The position numbers and the translations under genes are program-made. Of a stretch of 41,665 nucleotides of DNA, positions 23,537 through 30,641 are shown piece after piece; position 1 is the stretch's first letter; every line of letters begins with the position of its first letter. Source of the stretch: Vicinamibacteria bacterium (GTDB taxonomy: Bacteria; Acidobacteriota; Vicinamibacteria; Marinacidobacterales; SMYC01); the NCBI GenBank assembly GCA_035620555.1, contig DASPGQ010000077.1, positions 1 through 41,665 of the forward strand, written 5' to 3'. The notes under the pieces were generated by a model. That model was not told the origin of the DNA. It was given only the letters and a program-made list of their open reading frames with translations, and ran no database searches.

Positions 23537-24667
23537 ATGGTGATTCTCGCGCTGGTGCTCGCACTATCTCCCCCGGAGCTCGAAGAGAGCGGTCGCGAGC
23601 ACCTCTACAACATGGACCTCGCCTCGGCCCGCAAGACATTCGCCGAGCTTTCGCGGCTCGCTCCGGACTCACCCGCGGGACCCTACTACGAAGCGACGGC
23701 CCTGTGGCTCGAAGAGCTCGCCCGCCGGGGAGGAATGGGAGGAGCCACGTTCCGCTCGGGGCAGTATTGGTCCAAGACCCTTCGTGAAGCGCCCGGCGAG
23801 GAGCTCGATCTTAGATTCAACGGGCTCGTGTCCGAGTCGGTGGCGCGCGCGGATCGCCTGCTCGCCAAGGACCCGGACGATGCCGAGGCATTGTTCTTTC
23901 GCGGTGCGGTCGAAGGAATCGCGAGCGCCTACGAGGCCGCGATCGAGCACAGCTACTATCGGGCGTTCAAGACCGGCAAGCGCGCCAGAGACTTTCACGA
24001 TCGACTTCTCGAGCTCGAGCCGAACAACGCTGATGCTTGCCTCCTGCCGGGAGTGTTCGAGTATACGATTGCCACCCTGCCGCGCGGACTGAAGGTCGTC
24101 GGCTTCCTGTTTGGGCTTCGCGGCTCCAAGGAGAAAGGCCTCGAGCTCGTCGAACGGGCTCGACGAGACGGGAAGAGGACGCGGTGGGCGGCTCAGCTCT
24201 CGCTCTCGGTGATCGAGCAGAAGGAGATGAGGTTCGGCAAATCCCTTGCGTTATTGCGAGAGTTGGAAAAGAGCTTTCCCCGTAATCCTTTTCTCGTCCT
24301 GGAACGCGGCAGCGTTCACATGCTCCGCAAGGATTACTCCGCCGCCCGCGCCGCCTTCGAGGCGACCTTGGCCCGAGAGACCAACATGGAGCTCGTCGAG
24401 CCGGCATTCGTTCGGCTCAAGCTTGCCGAGAGCCTCCTTTTCGCCAAAAACTACGAGGAGGCGTCAAGACAGCTCGACCTCGCATTTCAGACACCCGACG
24501 TTCCCGCCTGGATCAAGGCCCCTCTGTTCCTTCGGCGAGGCATGGTTTCCGACGCACTCGGTGCCAGACGTGCGGCCGAATGGGACTACCGGCGCGCCCG
24601 TTCTCTCGACACGGACGAGGTGACCAACCGGCTCGCGGACCGCTACCTGGCAGCTCCTTTTCGCTAG
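23537..24667 (+). CDS. Exported TPR-repeat protein
   Basis: Encodes 376 residues. A very short hydrophobic N-terminus (MVILALVLALS) may be an export signal. The rest is helical with TPR-like units: LYNMDLASARKTFAELSRLA, ADRLLAKDPDDAEALFFRGA, LERGSVHMLRKDYSAARAAF and ESLLFAKNYEEASRQLDLAF. TPR units act as protein-binding scaffolds; the partner is unknown. The ATG has no ribosome site, only TACATT ten bases upstream. The AGCAGG-family hairpin begins two bases after the stop and separates it from the convergent VWFA gene. Confidence 0.82.
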   Translation: MVILALVLALSPPELEESGREHLYNMDLASARKTFAELSRLAPDSPAGPYYEATALWLEELARRGGMGGATFRSGQYWSKTLREAPGEELDLRFNGLVSESVARADRLLAKDPDDAEALFFRGAVEGIASAYEAAIEHSYYRAFKTGKRARDFHDRLLELEPNNADACLLPGVFEYTIATLPRGLKVVGFLFGLRGSKEKGLELVERARRDGKRTRWAAQLSLSVIEQKEMRFGKSLALLRELEKSFPRNPFLVLERGSVHMLRKDYSAARAAFEATLARETNMELVEPAFVRLKLAESLLFAKNYEEASRQLDLAFQTPDVPAWIKAPLFLRRGMVSDALGARRAAEWDYRRARSLDTDEVTNRLADRYLAAPFR

Positions 24668-24669
24668 TC

Positions 24670-24702
24670 AGCAGGCTGATGAAAAAGTACAGCCCAGCCT
24701 GC
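24670..24702 (+). repeat. AGCAGG-family hairpin repeat between two convergent genes
   Basis: AGCAGGCTGATGAAAAAG begins two bases after the TPR gene stop. The arms CAGGCTG (24672-24678) and CAGCCTG (24695-24701) pair across 16 bases. It aligns over its length with the minus-strand copy at 6810-6840. It may work as a terminator for both convergent genes. Confidence 0.65.
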
Positions 24703-24715
24703 CGAGCGGCATCTC

Positions 24716-25672
24716 TTACATGCTCGGATTGATCGGGACCGCGTAGTAGCCACGTCGGGTGCGAACGACGAGGTCATCGCGGCCCTTGACACGCAACTCG
24801 ATCGTTCGCCATGCCCCGTCGCGCTGCTCCCTGGTCGGGACGTAGGCCATACGGTATTGGCTATGCAGCTCGTTCTGAATCTGATCGAAATCCTGATTGA
24901 GCTCTCCAATACTGTTGGGGAAGAAGGACGCACCACCGGTTTCCTCGGCGAGCTTCTTGAGAAACCCCTTGTTCACCCCCTGGGAGCCCGACGTTCGCCG
25001 CCCCTCGAACCCGACCGAATAGATCGTGACTTCCGAGAACTTCGCTCCCTCGATGGCATCCTGGGAAGACGACACGCTGCCCTGTCCCACGGAGCGTGAG
25101 TCGTCTCCATCGGTAAACACCAAAAGGGCCTTCCGGCCCGACGCTTGGGAGACCTTGTCTATCGACAAGAGGATCGAGTCGTAGAGCGCGGTCCAGCCCG
25201 AGGGGTAGAGCGATTGAATCGTCGCCACGAGCCTGTCGACATCACCGGAGAAATGTGTGCTGAATCGAATTCGTTCGTTGAAATCCGCGATGATCGCCCG
25301 GTCTCCATCCCAGAGCTTGCCGACGAAGTTGGCGGCGGCTTCCTTCACTCCGTCCACGCTCGGCCGAATACTCGTCGAGGCATCGAGAAGTAGCAGGAGA
25401 GTCACCGGCGTGACCTCGGCGGTGAAGAACTCGATGTGCTGGAGAGTCCCGTCCTCGAGCACCTCGAAATCGCCCGCCTCGAGGCCAGGAATGAAACGCC
25501 CCTTCTTGTCCGTCACCACGACGTTGAGGTTGACCGCCTCGACGGTGGCCCGGAATTGGAACCGCCCCTCCTCCTGCTGGGTCCGCTGCTGTGCGGAAGC
25601 CGTGGCGCACCACAAGAGTGCCGATGAGGCGAGAACCCCGGTCAATCTCGAATGTCGTGTACCTGGCGTCAT
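24716..25672 (-). CDS. VWFA-related domain protein of the acidobacterial family
   Basis: Encodes 318 residues with a signal peptide (LTGVLASSALLWCATASAQQ), so it is exported. A von Willebrand A-type domain holds the metal-binding MIDAS motif DASTS (97-101), followed by FTDGDDSRS. The pre-domain stretch VNLNVVVTDKKGRFIPGLEA then GDFEVLEDG is diagnostic of the VWFA-related acidobacterial family (TIGR03436), which is expanded in this phylum. The C-terminus (QYRMAYVPTREQRDGAWRTI ... VRTRRGYYA) is also typical. The role is probably extracytoplasmic protein binding; no ligand is known. ATG with GGAG eight bases upstream. The 286-base gap before it (25673-25958) shows only the promoter of the next plus gene. 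Confidence 0.93.
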   Translation of the reverse strand: MTPGTRHSRLTGVLASSALLWCATASAQQRTQQEEGRFQFRATVEAVNLNVVVTDKKGRFIPGLEAGDFEVLEDGTLQHIEFFTAEVTPVTLLLLLDASTSIRPSVDGVKEAAANFVGKLWDGDRAIIADFNERIRFSTHFSGDVDRLVATIQSLYPSGWTALYDSILLSIDKVSQASGRKALLVFTDGDDSRSVGQGSVSSSQDAIEGAKFSEVTIYSVGFEGRRTSGSQGVNKGFLKKLAEETGGASFFPNSIGELNQDFDQIQNELHSQYRMAYVPTREQRDGAWRTIELRVKGRDDLVVRTRRGYYAVPINPSM

Positions 25673-25922
25673 GCATCGTCTCCGCGTGGCCTGAACCGGA
25701 TGGTTGCCGACGAAACTGCCTCCAGCCCTTCAACGGTCACGCAGCCCATCAATGAGCCGAGTCTGCGCGTAGTCTAGCACAGCGCGCGACGACGCCCTCT
25801 CGACTCCCGGTAGCCGGTGTCGAAGAAAGACGGCCCGCGCTGCGCGAATCGCGAAGCTCTTGGGCCGCACGAGATCCACCCTCACAAGGGATCGCCTCTT
25901 CGGAGGATCGATCGGGCGTGGT

Positions 25923-25958
25923 TTGTCGACCGCCTTTATTTTCGCTACACTACGGATC
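25923..25958 (+). promoter_or_regulatory. Predicted leaderless promoter of the DUF2203 gene
   Basis: TTGTCG (25923-25928) and TACACT (25946-25951) are 17 bases apart. The GTG start at 25959 comes seven bases after the -10 with no Shine-Dalgarno sequence. Confidence 0.55.
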
Positions 25959-26351
25959 GTGCAGGAACGCTTCTTCACCGTGCAGGAAGCGAACGAGCTC
26001 ATACCCTTTCTGAGCGAGAAGCTGACCGAGCTTCGAGCGGTTCATCACAAGCTTCGCTTGCTTGGGGCGAACAACCCGGAGTCCCAGGAGGTCGCTCTAC
26101 GGGGTGGCGTTCCCGTGCCGCCTTTCTATCTCACCTTGCTTACGCGCCTGCAATGCGTCGTTCAGGACATCTGCGCCGAGGGCTGTCACCTGAAAGACAT
26201 CGAGTCGGGTCTGGTGGATTTCCCCACGATCTGGGAGGGCCGCGAAGTCTACCTCTGCTGGAAATTCGGAGAGGAAGAGGTGGGCCATTGGCACGAGCTC
26301 GAGGCGGGCTTCGCCGGACGCCGGTCGCTCGAATGCGAGCCCGAGACCTGA
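25959..26351 (+). CDS. DUF2203 family protein
   Basis: Encodes 130 residues. It matches the DUF2203 pattern: FTVQEANELIPFLSEKLTEL at the N-terminus, a central helix, then CHLKDIESGLVDFPTIWEGR, EVYLCWKFGEEEVGHWHELE and GFAGRRSL at the end. The family is cytoplasmic and of unknown function. I start at GTG 25959, where the family homology begins and a leaderless promoter fits; the frame is open 99 bases further upstream but that stretch has no family character. It abuts the HExxHH gene (TGA then TTG with no gap), so the two are co-expressed. Confidence 0.87.
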   Translation: MQERFFTVQEANELIPFLSEKLTELRAVHHKLRLLGANNPESQEVALRGGVPVPPFYLTLLTRLQCVVQDICAEGCHLKDIESGLVDFPTIWEGREVYLCWKFGEEEVGHWHELEAGFAGRRSLECEPET

Positions 26352-26906
26352 TTGCGATTCGCCTATTACGAGAAACTCACCCCAACTCAGAAGAGAATCT
26401 ACGATGAGAGCGATCGAATCGTGTCGGTACCTCTCTATCGTCCCGCGATCCACCGCGAGCGCAGTGCCAGTCTCGCGTCGGTCCTGGCGACCGGGGATCG
26501 GCTCGCGACCGAACGATGGGCCCAGGCTCTTTGCGATGGACTCACCGAAGCCCTGGGAGTGCCGGCGCTCGAAGTAGGCGTGATGGAGCGCCGTCCGTCC
26601 TGGCGCACGGGTGAGTTGCACGGCTTGTACGAAGCGCGCTCCCCGGGCGGTTACAAGATCTCCTTGTGGATGCGCACCGCGCGCCGGGCTCAGGTCGTAA
26701 AATTCAAGACGTTTCTCCGCACCTTCGCGCACGAGCTATGCCATCACCTCGACTACCATCGATTTCGACTGCGGGACTCGTTTCACACCGCGGGCTTCTA
26801 CCGCAGAGAGTCGAGTCTCATGCGGCATCTCCTGCCAGACGAGCCCCCACCGAAGAGACCGGCGCCAACGCGGCTTGCGCTAAACTCCAGCCGAGGTATA
26901 GAGTAG
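26352..26906 (+). CDS. Putative zinc metallopeptidase with HELCHH motif
   Basis: Encodes 184 residues. The strongest feature is the zinc-type motif HELCHHLDYH (127-136) followed by FRLRDSFHTAGFYRRES with a further His (145). HExxH plus a downstream His suggests a metallopeptidase or a metal-binding fold of the SprT/minigluzincin kind, but I do not recognise a named family. There is no signal peptide, so it is probably cytoplasmic. The start is TTG at 26352, directly after the DUF2203 stop; translation is probably coupled as no good ribosome site is present. The C-terminal 25 residues are Pro/Arg-rich and likely disordered. Confidence 0.72.
   Translation: MRFAYYEKLTPTQKRIYDESDRIVSVPLYRPAIHRERSASLASVLATGDRLATERWAQALCDGLTEALGVPALEVGVMERRPSWRTGELHGLYEARSPGGYKISLWMRTARRAQVVKFKTFLRTFAHELCHHLDYHRFRLRDSFHTAGFYRRESSLMRHLLPDEPPPKRPAPTRLALNSSRGIE
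26875..26902 (+). promoter_or_regulatory. Possible promoter of the cupredoxin lipoprotein gene
   Basis: TTGCGC (26875-26880) and TATAGA (26897-26902) are 16 bases apart, inside the 3' end of the HELCHH gene. The leader would be about 80 nt and carries GGAGG before the ATG at 26992. Confidence 0.35.
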
Positions 26907-26991
26907 TGAGTTTGAGCGCCGAACAGGCTGGCTTGGACCGAGCACGGACCGGTCCCGAAGCCGAGGCAAACGACAAATCGGAGGAAACCGA

Positions 26992-27768
26992 ATGAAGAAG
27001 TCATTTTTGATTGCCCCTCTAGCACTGACGGTCCTCGCCGCGGCTTGTGGCGGAGGGGGAGGGGCTTCCGAAAGCACGACCACCGCAGCAGCGCCGGCGC
27101 CGAAGGCCCCACCGGTCGACGCGGCCACCGCGGGAACGATCAGCGGAAAAGTGGCGTTCGAAGGTGAGCCACCCGCAGGAGAAACGATCCAGATGGCTGC
27201 CGACCCCAATTGCGCACGACTCCACTCGGAGCCGGTGAAGACTGAGTTCGTCGTGGTAGGGGAGGGTGGCGGTCTGGCCAATGTCTTCGTTCACATCAAG
27301 AGTGGTCTCCAGGGACGGAACTTTCCCCCACCGAGCGAGCCGGTGGTGCTCGACCAGCATGGTTGCACTTACGTGCCTCACGTCATCGGGATCCAGGTCG
27401 GCCAGACCCTCCAGATCCTGAACAGCGACGAGACGCTCCACAACATTCACGCGATGCCGAAGAACAACAAGGAGTTCAACATCGGCCAACCGGTCAAGGG
27501 ACTGAAGACCGACAAGGTATTCGACAACGTCGAGGTCATGATCCCGTTCAAGTGTGACGTGCACAAGTGGATGAACAGCTATGCCGGTGTGGTCGATCAC
27601 CCCTATTATGCGGTATCGAGCCAGGACGGAAGCTTCTCACTCGCGAACGTCCCCCCGGGAGACTATGTCGTCGAGGCCTGGCACGAGCGGTTCGGGACCA
27701 AGGAGATGAACGTCACCGTCACCGAGAAAGGCACGGCCGAAGCGAATTTTTCGTTCACCGCAGAGTAA
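26992..27768 (+). CDS. Cupredoxin-domain lipoprotein
   Basis: Encodes 258 residues. A lipoprotein signal ends in LAAAC (Cys19), followed by a Gly/Ala/Pro linker, so it is membrane-anchored outside the inner membrane. The body is beta-rich, with likely type-1 copper ligands in LHNIHAMP (H150 or H153) and CDVHKWM (C188, H191, M194), plus a carboxypeptidase-regulatory-like end (SFSLANVPPGDYVVEAWHE). This suggests a small blue-copper electron carrier or copper handler. The start is clear: ATG with GGAGG seven bases upstream. It converges with the respiratory operon, and a strong terminator follows. An electron-transfer link to the adjacent oxidase is inference. Confidence 0.85.
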   Translation: MKKSFLIAPLALTVLAAACGGGGGASESTTTAAAPAPKAPPVDAATAGTISGKVAFEGEPPAGETIQMAADPNCARLHSEPVKTEFVVVGEGGGLANVFVHIKSGLQGRNFPPPSEPVVLDQHGCTYVPHVIGIQVGQTLQILNSDETLHNIHAMPKNNKEFNIGQPVKGLKTDKVFDNVEVMIPFKCDVHKWMNSYAGVVDHPYYAVSSQDGSFSLANVPPGDYVVEAWHERFGTKEMNVTVTEKGTAEANFSFTAE

Positions 27769-27791
27769 ATCGGGCCAAAAGAGAGTTCTCG

Positions 27792-27829
27792 CGAGCCCTT
27801 GCCCTTCCGGCAAGGGCTCGTTCTTTTTT
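27792..27829 (+). terminator. Strong intrinsic terminator
   Basis: CGAGCCCTTGCC (27792-27803) pairs perfectly with GGCAAGGGCTCG (27809-27820) over 12 base pairs with a five-base loop, followed by TTCTTTTTT. It ends the cupredoxin transcript. The reverse strand lacks a matching T-run next to the stem, so it is mainly one-directional. The remaining gap to 27932 shows nothing else. Confidence 0.93.
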
Positions 27830-27932
27830 GCTCAGTACCGCACTTCAAGAAAAACCGCAACAAAGGATCGGAGCCGCAAGGTCGCGAGGGGTTTCTGAGT
27901 CTGGTGTACCTTCGATGGCCCCCTTCACGTAT

Positions 27933-28832
27933 TTAGCCTCCGACCTCCGCTGAGGCTACGTCTCGCGCGCTCACGGCTTCGGAAACGAATAGTACGAGGA
28001 GTATCCACAGGACGTTCGAGGCACCCAGGTGGAGGAGCTGCATCCAAACGGGCGCCATCAGCTTTACGTTGACCGCGCCCAGGGCGAGTTGCAGGGCGAA
28101 GACTCCCACCGCGAGGCGGCCATACCGGTTCGACCCAACCAGCCAGACGGCGACCACAACGACGAAGAAGCCGGCGATGGCTAGGGTGGGATGATAGGAG
28201 CGAGCTCTGATCAGGCTCGTGAGCACCGGTGATTCGTCGGGAGAGACTCCCGCCTGGAGCAGCAGCGTGTCTCCGAGCGCGGTCACTGCACCGCTCGCGC
28301 CGACGACCAGCACGGCGACGAGCGTCGCGCTCAAGAGCGCAATCCTCGAAGAGCTCTGGGGCAGGGCGCGATTTCCACCGATCCACCAGACGGTCATCGT
28401 GATCGCGGCGAGCAGCAAGAATGTGTTCGTCAGGTGAAGGGCCATCATATAGACGCGGGCTTCGGAGTCGTTCGCCCCCACCCACTCGAAACGGACGAGC
28501 CCGGCTCCGATGAGCGCCTCGGTGACGACGAAGAACAAAGACCAGCCAACTGCCTGTCGTGCAGGGTGTTTTGGCGGAAAGGCGCGGAAGACGGCTACGA
28601 CGACACCGAGCACGAACAGGCCCAGGAGCCCGCTCGTGATCCGATGGCCGAGCTCGATGAGGGTGTCTAGACGCGGCTCTCGCGGGATGACCTCACCATT
28701 GCAGAGCGGCCAGTGGCTGCCGCACCCGGCGCCAGAGCCGGTGGCGCGTACGAAGGCGCCCCAGAGAATGACGACAACGGTGTAGGCGAGCAGCCACCCG
28801 ACGACTCGAGGGAGACGGTGAGAACCTGTCAG
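27933..28832 (-). CDS. ctaA: Heme A synthase (COX15/CtaA), probable CTG start
   Basis: Encodes 299 residues, normal for CtaA, which oxidises the heme O methyl group to make heme A for the oxidase. Conserved histidines appear in ELGHRITSG (E60, H63), ALHLTNTF, YHPTLAIAG and LLHLGASN; the extracytoplasmic Cys pair is in GAGCGSHWPLCNG (C37, C44). The first standard start (GTG at 28613) would remove 73 residues including E60, H63 and the Cys pair. The homologous frame runs up to MTGSHRLPRVVGWLLAYT, where the only plausible start is CTG at 28832, in a CTGA overlap with the stop of the upstream gene. It is the last gene of the respiratory operon. Confidence 0.88.
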   Translation of the reverse strand: MTGSHRLPRVVGWLLAYTVVVILWGAFVRATGSGAGCGSHWPLCNGEVIPREPRLDTLIELGHRITSGLLGLFVLGVVVAVFRAFPPKHPARQAVGWSLFFVVTEALIGAGLVRFEWVGANDSEARVYMMALHLTNTFLLLAAITMTVWWIGGNRALPQSSSRIALLSATLVAVLVVGASGAVTALGDTLLLQAGVSPDESPVLTSLIRARSYHPTLAIAGFFVVVVAVWLVGSNRYGRLAVGVFALQLALGAVNVKLMAPVWMQLLHLGASNVLWILLVLFVSEAVSARDVASAEVGG

Positions 28833-29053
28833 GACGCGGGGTCGTCCGATCCTCGCCTCCTCCGATACCAGGCGACGGCGATCGAGCCGAAGACGAGATA
28901 GGGCATGCTCAACAGAAAGAGAATGCCGCGGTTGAATCCGGCGGCCAGCTCACCGTTCTGCTCGAGCGCGGTTCGGCACATGGCACATTGCGCGAGCGCG
29001 CTATCGACGACGACGAGGCAACCCAGGACGAGAAGGAGGGCCACTTTCTTCAT
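28829..29053 (-). CDS. Small CxxC membrane protein of the oxidase operon
   Basis: Encodes 74 residues. A signal segment (VALLLVLGCLVVVDSALA) is followed by QCAMCRTALEQNGEL, one transmembrane helix (GILFLLSMPYLVFGSIAVAW) and an Arg-rich end (YRRRRG), which predicts the CxxC outside the membrane and the tail inside. Similar small proteins occur beside cytochrome oxidase genes in related genomes as unnamed hypotheticals. A role in copper or heme delivery to the oxidase, or in disulfide chemistry, is inference. The ATG overlaps the subunit IV stop (ATGA), and its own stop overlaps the ctaA CTG, so all three are translationally coupled. Confidence 0.82.
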   Translation of the reverse strand: MKKVALLLVLGCLVVVDSALAQCAMCRTALEQNGELAAGFNRGILFLLSMPYLVFGSIAVAWYRRRRGSDDPAS

Positions 29054-29355
29054 TGGAACAACCGATGCGGCAGGATGTTACTACCGCCGTCATAGGCGGG
29101 GATTGCGAACATCAGGATGCTCGTCAGGAAGATCCCCACGAGCACGACCAGCATGAGGCCGGCTTTCTCGAAACGGAGGTGCATGTAGAAAAAGATGATG
29201 AGGCTCGCCTTGATGGCCGAGCCGACGAGGAGCATCAGCGTCTGCGGCACCTGGGATATCTGGCTCTCTCCGATGAAGATCATCGTGACGGTAACGACGA
29301 GGAGCACCACCCAGAGAATCCAGTAGCTCTTGTAGCTCGAAGCATGTTCCGACAT
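29050..29355 (-). CDS. Cytochrome c oxidase subunit IV-type protein
   Basis: Encodes 101 residues with three membrane helices: YWILWVVLLVVTVTMIFIGE, LMLLVGSAIKASLIIFFYMH and GLMLVVLVGIFLTSILMFAI. The segment KASLIIFFYMHLRFEKAGLM is typical of the bacterial COX4/caa3-type subunit IV family (CoxD/CtaF), a small accessory subunit of heme-copper oxidases. The start is ATG 29355 with GGAGG nine bases upstream; an upstream start would add 33 residues without homology. It lies 19 bases after the second subunit III gene. Confidence 0.9.
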   Translation of the reverse strand: MSEHASSYKSYWILWVVLLVVTVTMIFIGESQISQVPQTLMLLVGSAIKASLIIFFYMHLRFEKAGLMLVVLVGIFLTSILMFAIPAYDGGSNILPHRLFQ

Positions 29356-29374
29356 AGCGTGGTTCCTCCCTCGC

Positions 29375-29989
29375 TCAGACGAGGTAAAAGAGCGCAAAGA
29401 CGAAGACCCAAACGAGGTCGACGAAGTGCCAATACAGCCCGGCGTTCTCGACACCTTGCGCCGAGTACTTTCCCATTGCCGAGCGGATGGCGACGATGAG
29501 AAGAATGGTGACTCCGGTCGTCACGTGCATACCGTGGAATCCGGTGATGATGAAAAAGCTCGCGCTGAAGTGAGGCACACCCCAGGGATTGCTGGTGAGC
29601 CGCGCTCCCTCGTGAATGAAGTGGCTCCATTCGTAGGCCTGCATTCCCAGGAAGGAGAATCCGCCCAGGATGGTGAGCCACAAGAAGAGCGTCACGTGCT
29701 TCTTGTTTCCCGCCATGGCCGCGGCGACGGCGCAGGCCATCGTGGCACTGCTGGTTATGAGCGTGAACGTCATCAAGGTGATGAAGTTCATGTCGAAGGC
29801 AAGGGTCTGGTCCGGCCAGGTCGGGCTCTGGGAGCGGATGACTCCATAGGACACCAGAAGCCCGGCAAAGAGCAACGCGTCGGTGACGATGAAGATCCAC
29901 ATCATGAGCTTCTGCCAGCTGACGTCGAAGGGGCTGACCCCACCCGTCCACGGCGAAGCGACTGATGCGGAAGCTCCGGTATCACTCAT
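29375..29989 (-). CDS. coxC: Cytochrome c oxidase subunit III (second copy)
   Basis: Encodes 204 residues with five membrane helices, the short bacterial form of subunit III. Conserved features include MWIFIVTDALLFAGLL, FIITGFHGMHVTTGV and the C-terminal YWHFVDLVWVFVFALFYL. Subunit III stabilises the catalytic core and assists proton uptake. GGAGG lies seven bases before the ATG. It is 12 bases downstream of a different subunit III gene; the two are clearly diverged, so they are not a recent duplication. Which one is in the mature oxidase cannot be told from sequence. Confidence 0.93.
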   Translation of the reverse strand: MSDTGASASVASPWTGGVSPFDVSWQKLMMWIFIVTDALLFAGLLVSYGVIRSQSPTWPDQTLAFDMNFITLMTFTLITSSATMACAVAAAMAGNKKHVTLFLWLTILGGFSFLGMQAYEWSHFIHEGARLTSNPWGVPHFSASFFIITGFHGMHVTTGVTILLIVAIRSAMGKYSAQGVENAGLYWHFVDLVWVFVFALFYLV

Positions 29990-30001
29990 TGGGTTTCCTC
30001 C

Positions 30002-30640
30002 CTACAGGTAGAACAACACGACGAAAAGATAGAGCCAGAGCACGTCGACGAAATGCCAGTAGGTCGCGGCGAGCTCGGGCGAGCTCGACTCACCCGGCGT
30101 CAGGCTCCGCCTCGTCGCCAGGACGAGGACATAGAGGATCACCAAGACTCCCGCGACTAGATGCACTCCATGAACCCCGGTCAGGACGTAGAAGAAGGAG
30201 CTGTGCGGATGGCTCGTGAGGTAGACGCCTGAAGTCGCGAGCGCCTTCCAGGCGAACACCTGTCCCGCGAGGAAGATCACGCCGAGCGCGGCGGTTACGA
30301 GTAGCCATTTGCGAAACGAGACCGGCCAGAAGCTCACGAAGCGGCGGCGGGCAATCTCCATGCTCACGCTCGAAGCGATGAGCACCAGGCTGTTCGGGTA
30401 GAGGATGGGAGGTACGACGAGTGGGACCCAGTCGTCACCCGAGCTTCGCACGAGATAGGCGCTGGTAAAGGCGGCAAACAGCATGGTGACAGAGCCGAGC
30501 GCGATCCACAGACCGAGTTTGGCGGTCTCGACCTGCCGGCGCGAAGGCTCTCCCGGGCGTCCGTCGCCGCCGAATCCGGGCTCGAGGACGTCCAGTCCGC
30601 CTCCGCCACTCGCGTTCGGTCGTGCCAGAGTTTCCGCCAT
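30002..30640 (-). CDS. Cytochrome c oxidase subunit III (first copy)
   Basis: Encodes 212 residues. After a hydrophilic Gly-rich N-terminus of about 40 residues come five membrane helices with LGLWIALGSVTMLFAAFTSA, SSFFYVLTGVHGVHLVAGV and the C-terminal YWHFVDVLWLYLFVVLFYL, the subunit III pattern. It differs from the adjacent copy over most of its length, especially the N-terminus. The ATG comes one base after the ctaB stop (TGAG then ATG), implying coupled translation. Paired subunit III genes are known in several caa3/aa3-type operons; a heterodimeric role is inference. Confidence 0.9.
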   Translation of the reverse strand: MAETLARPNASGGGGLDVLEPGFGGDGRPGEPSRRQVETAKLGLWIALGSVTMLFAAFTSAYLVRSSGDDWVPLVVPPILYPNSLVLIASSVSMEIARRRFVSFWPVSFRKWLLVTAALGVIFLAGQVFAWKALATSGVYLTSHPHSSFFYVLTGVHGVHLVAGVLVILYVLVLATRRSLTPGESSSPELAATYWHFVDVLWLYLFVVLFYL

Positions 30641-30641
30641 C

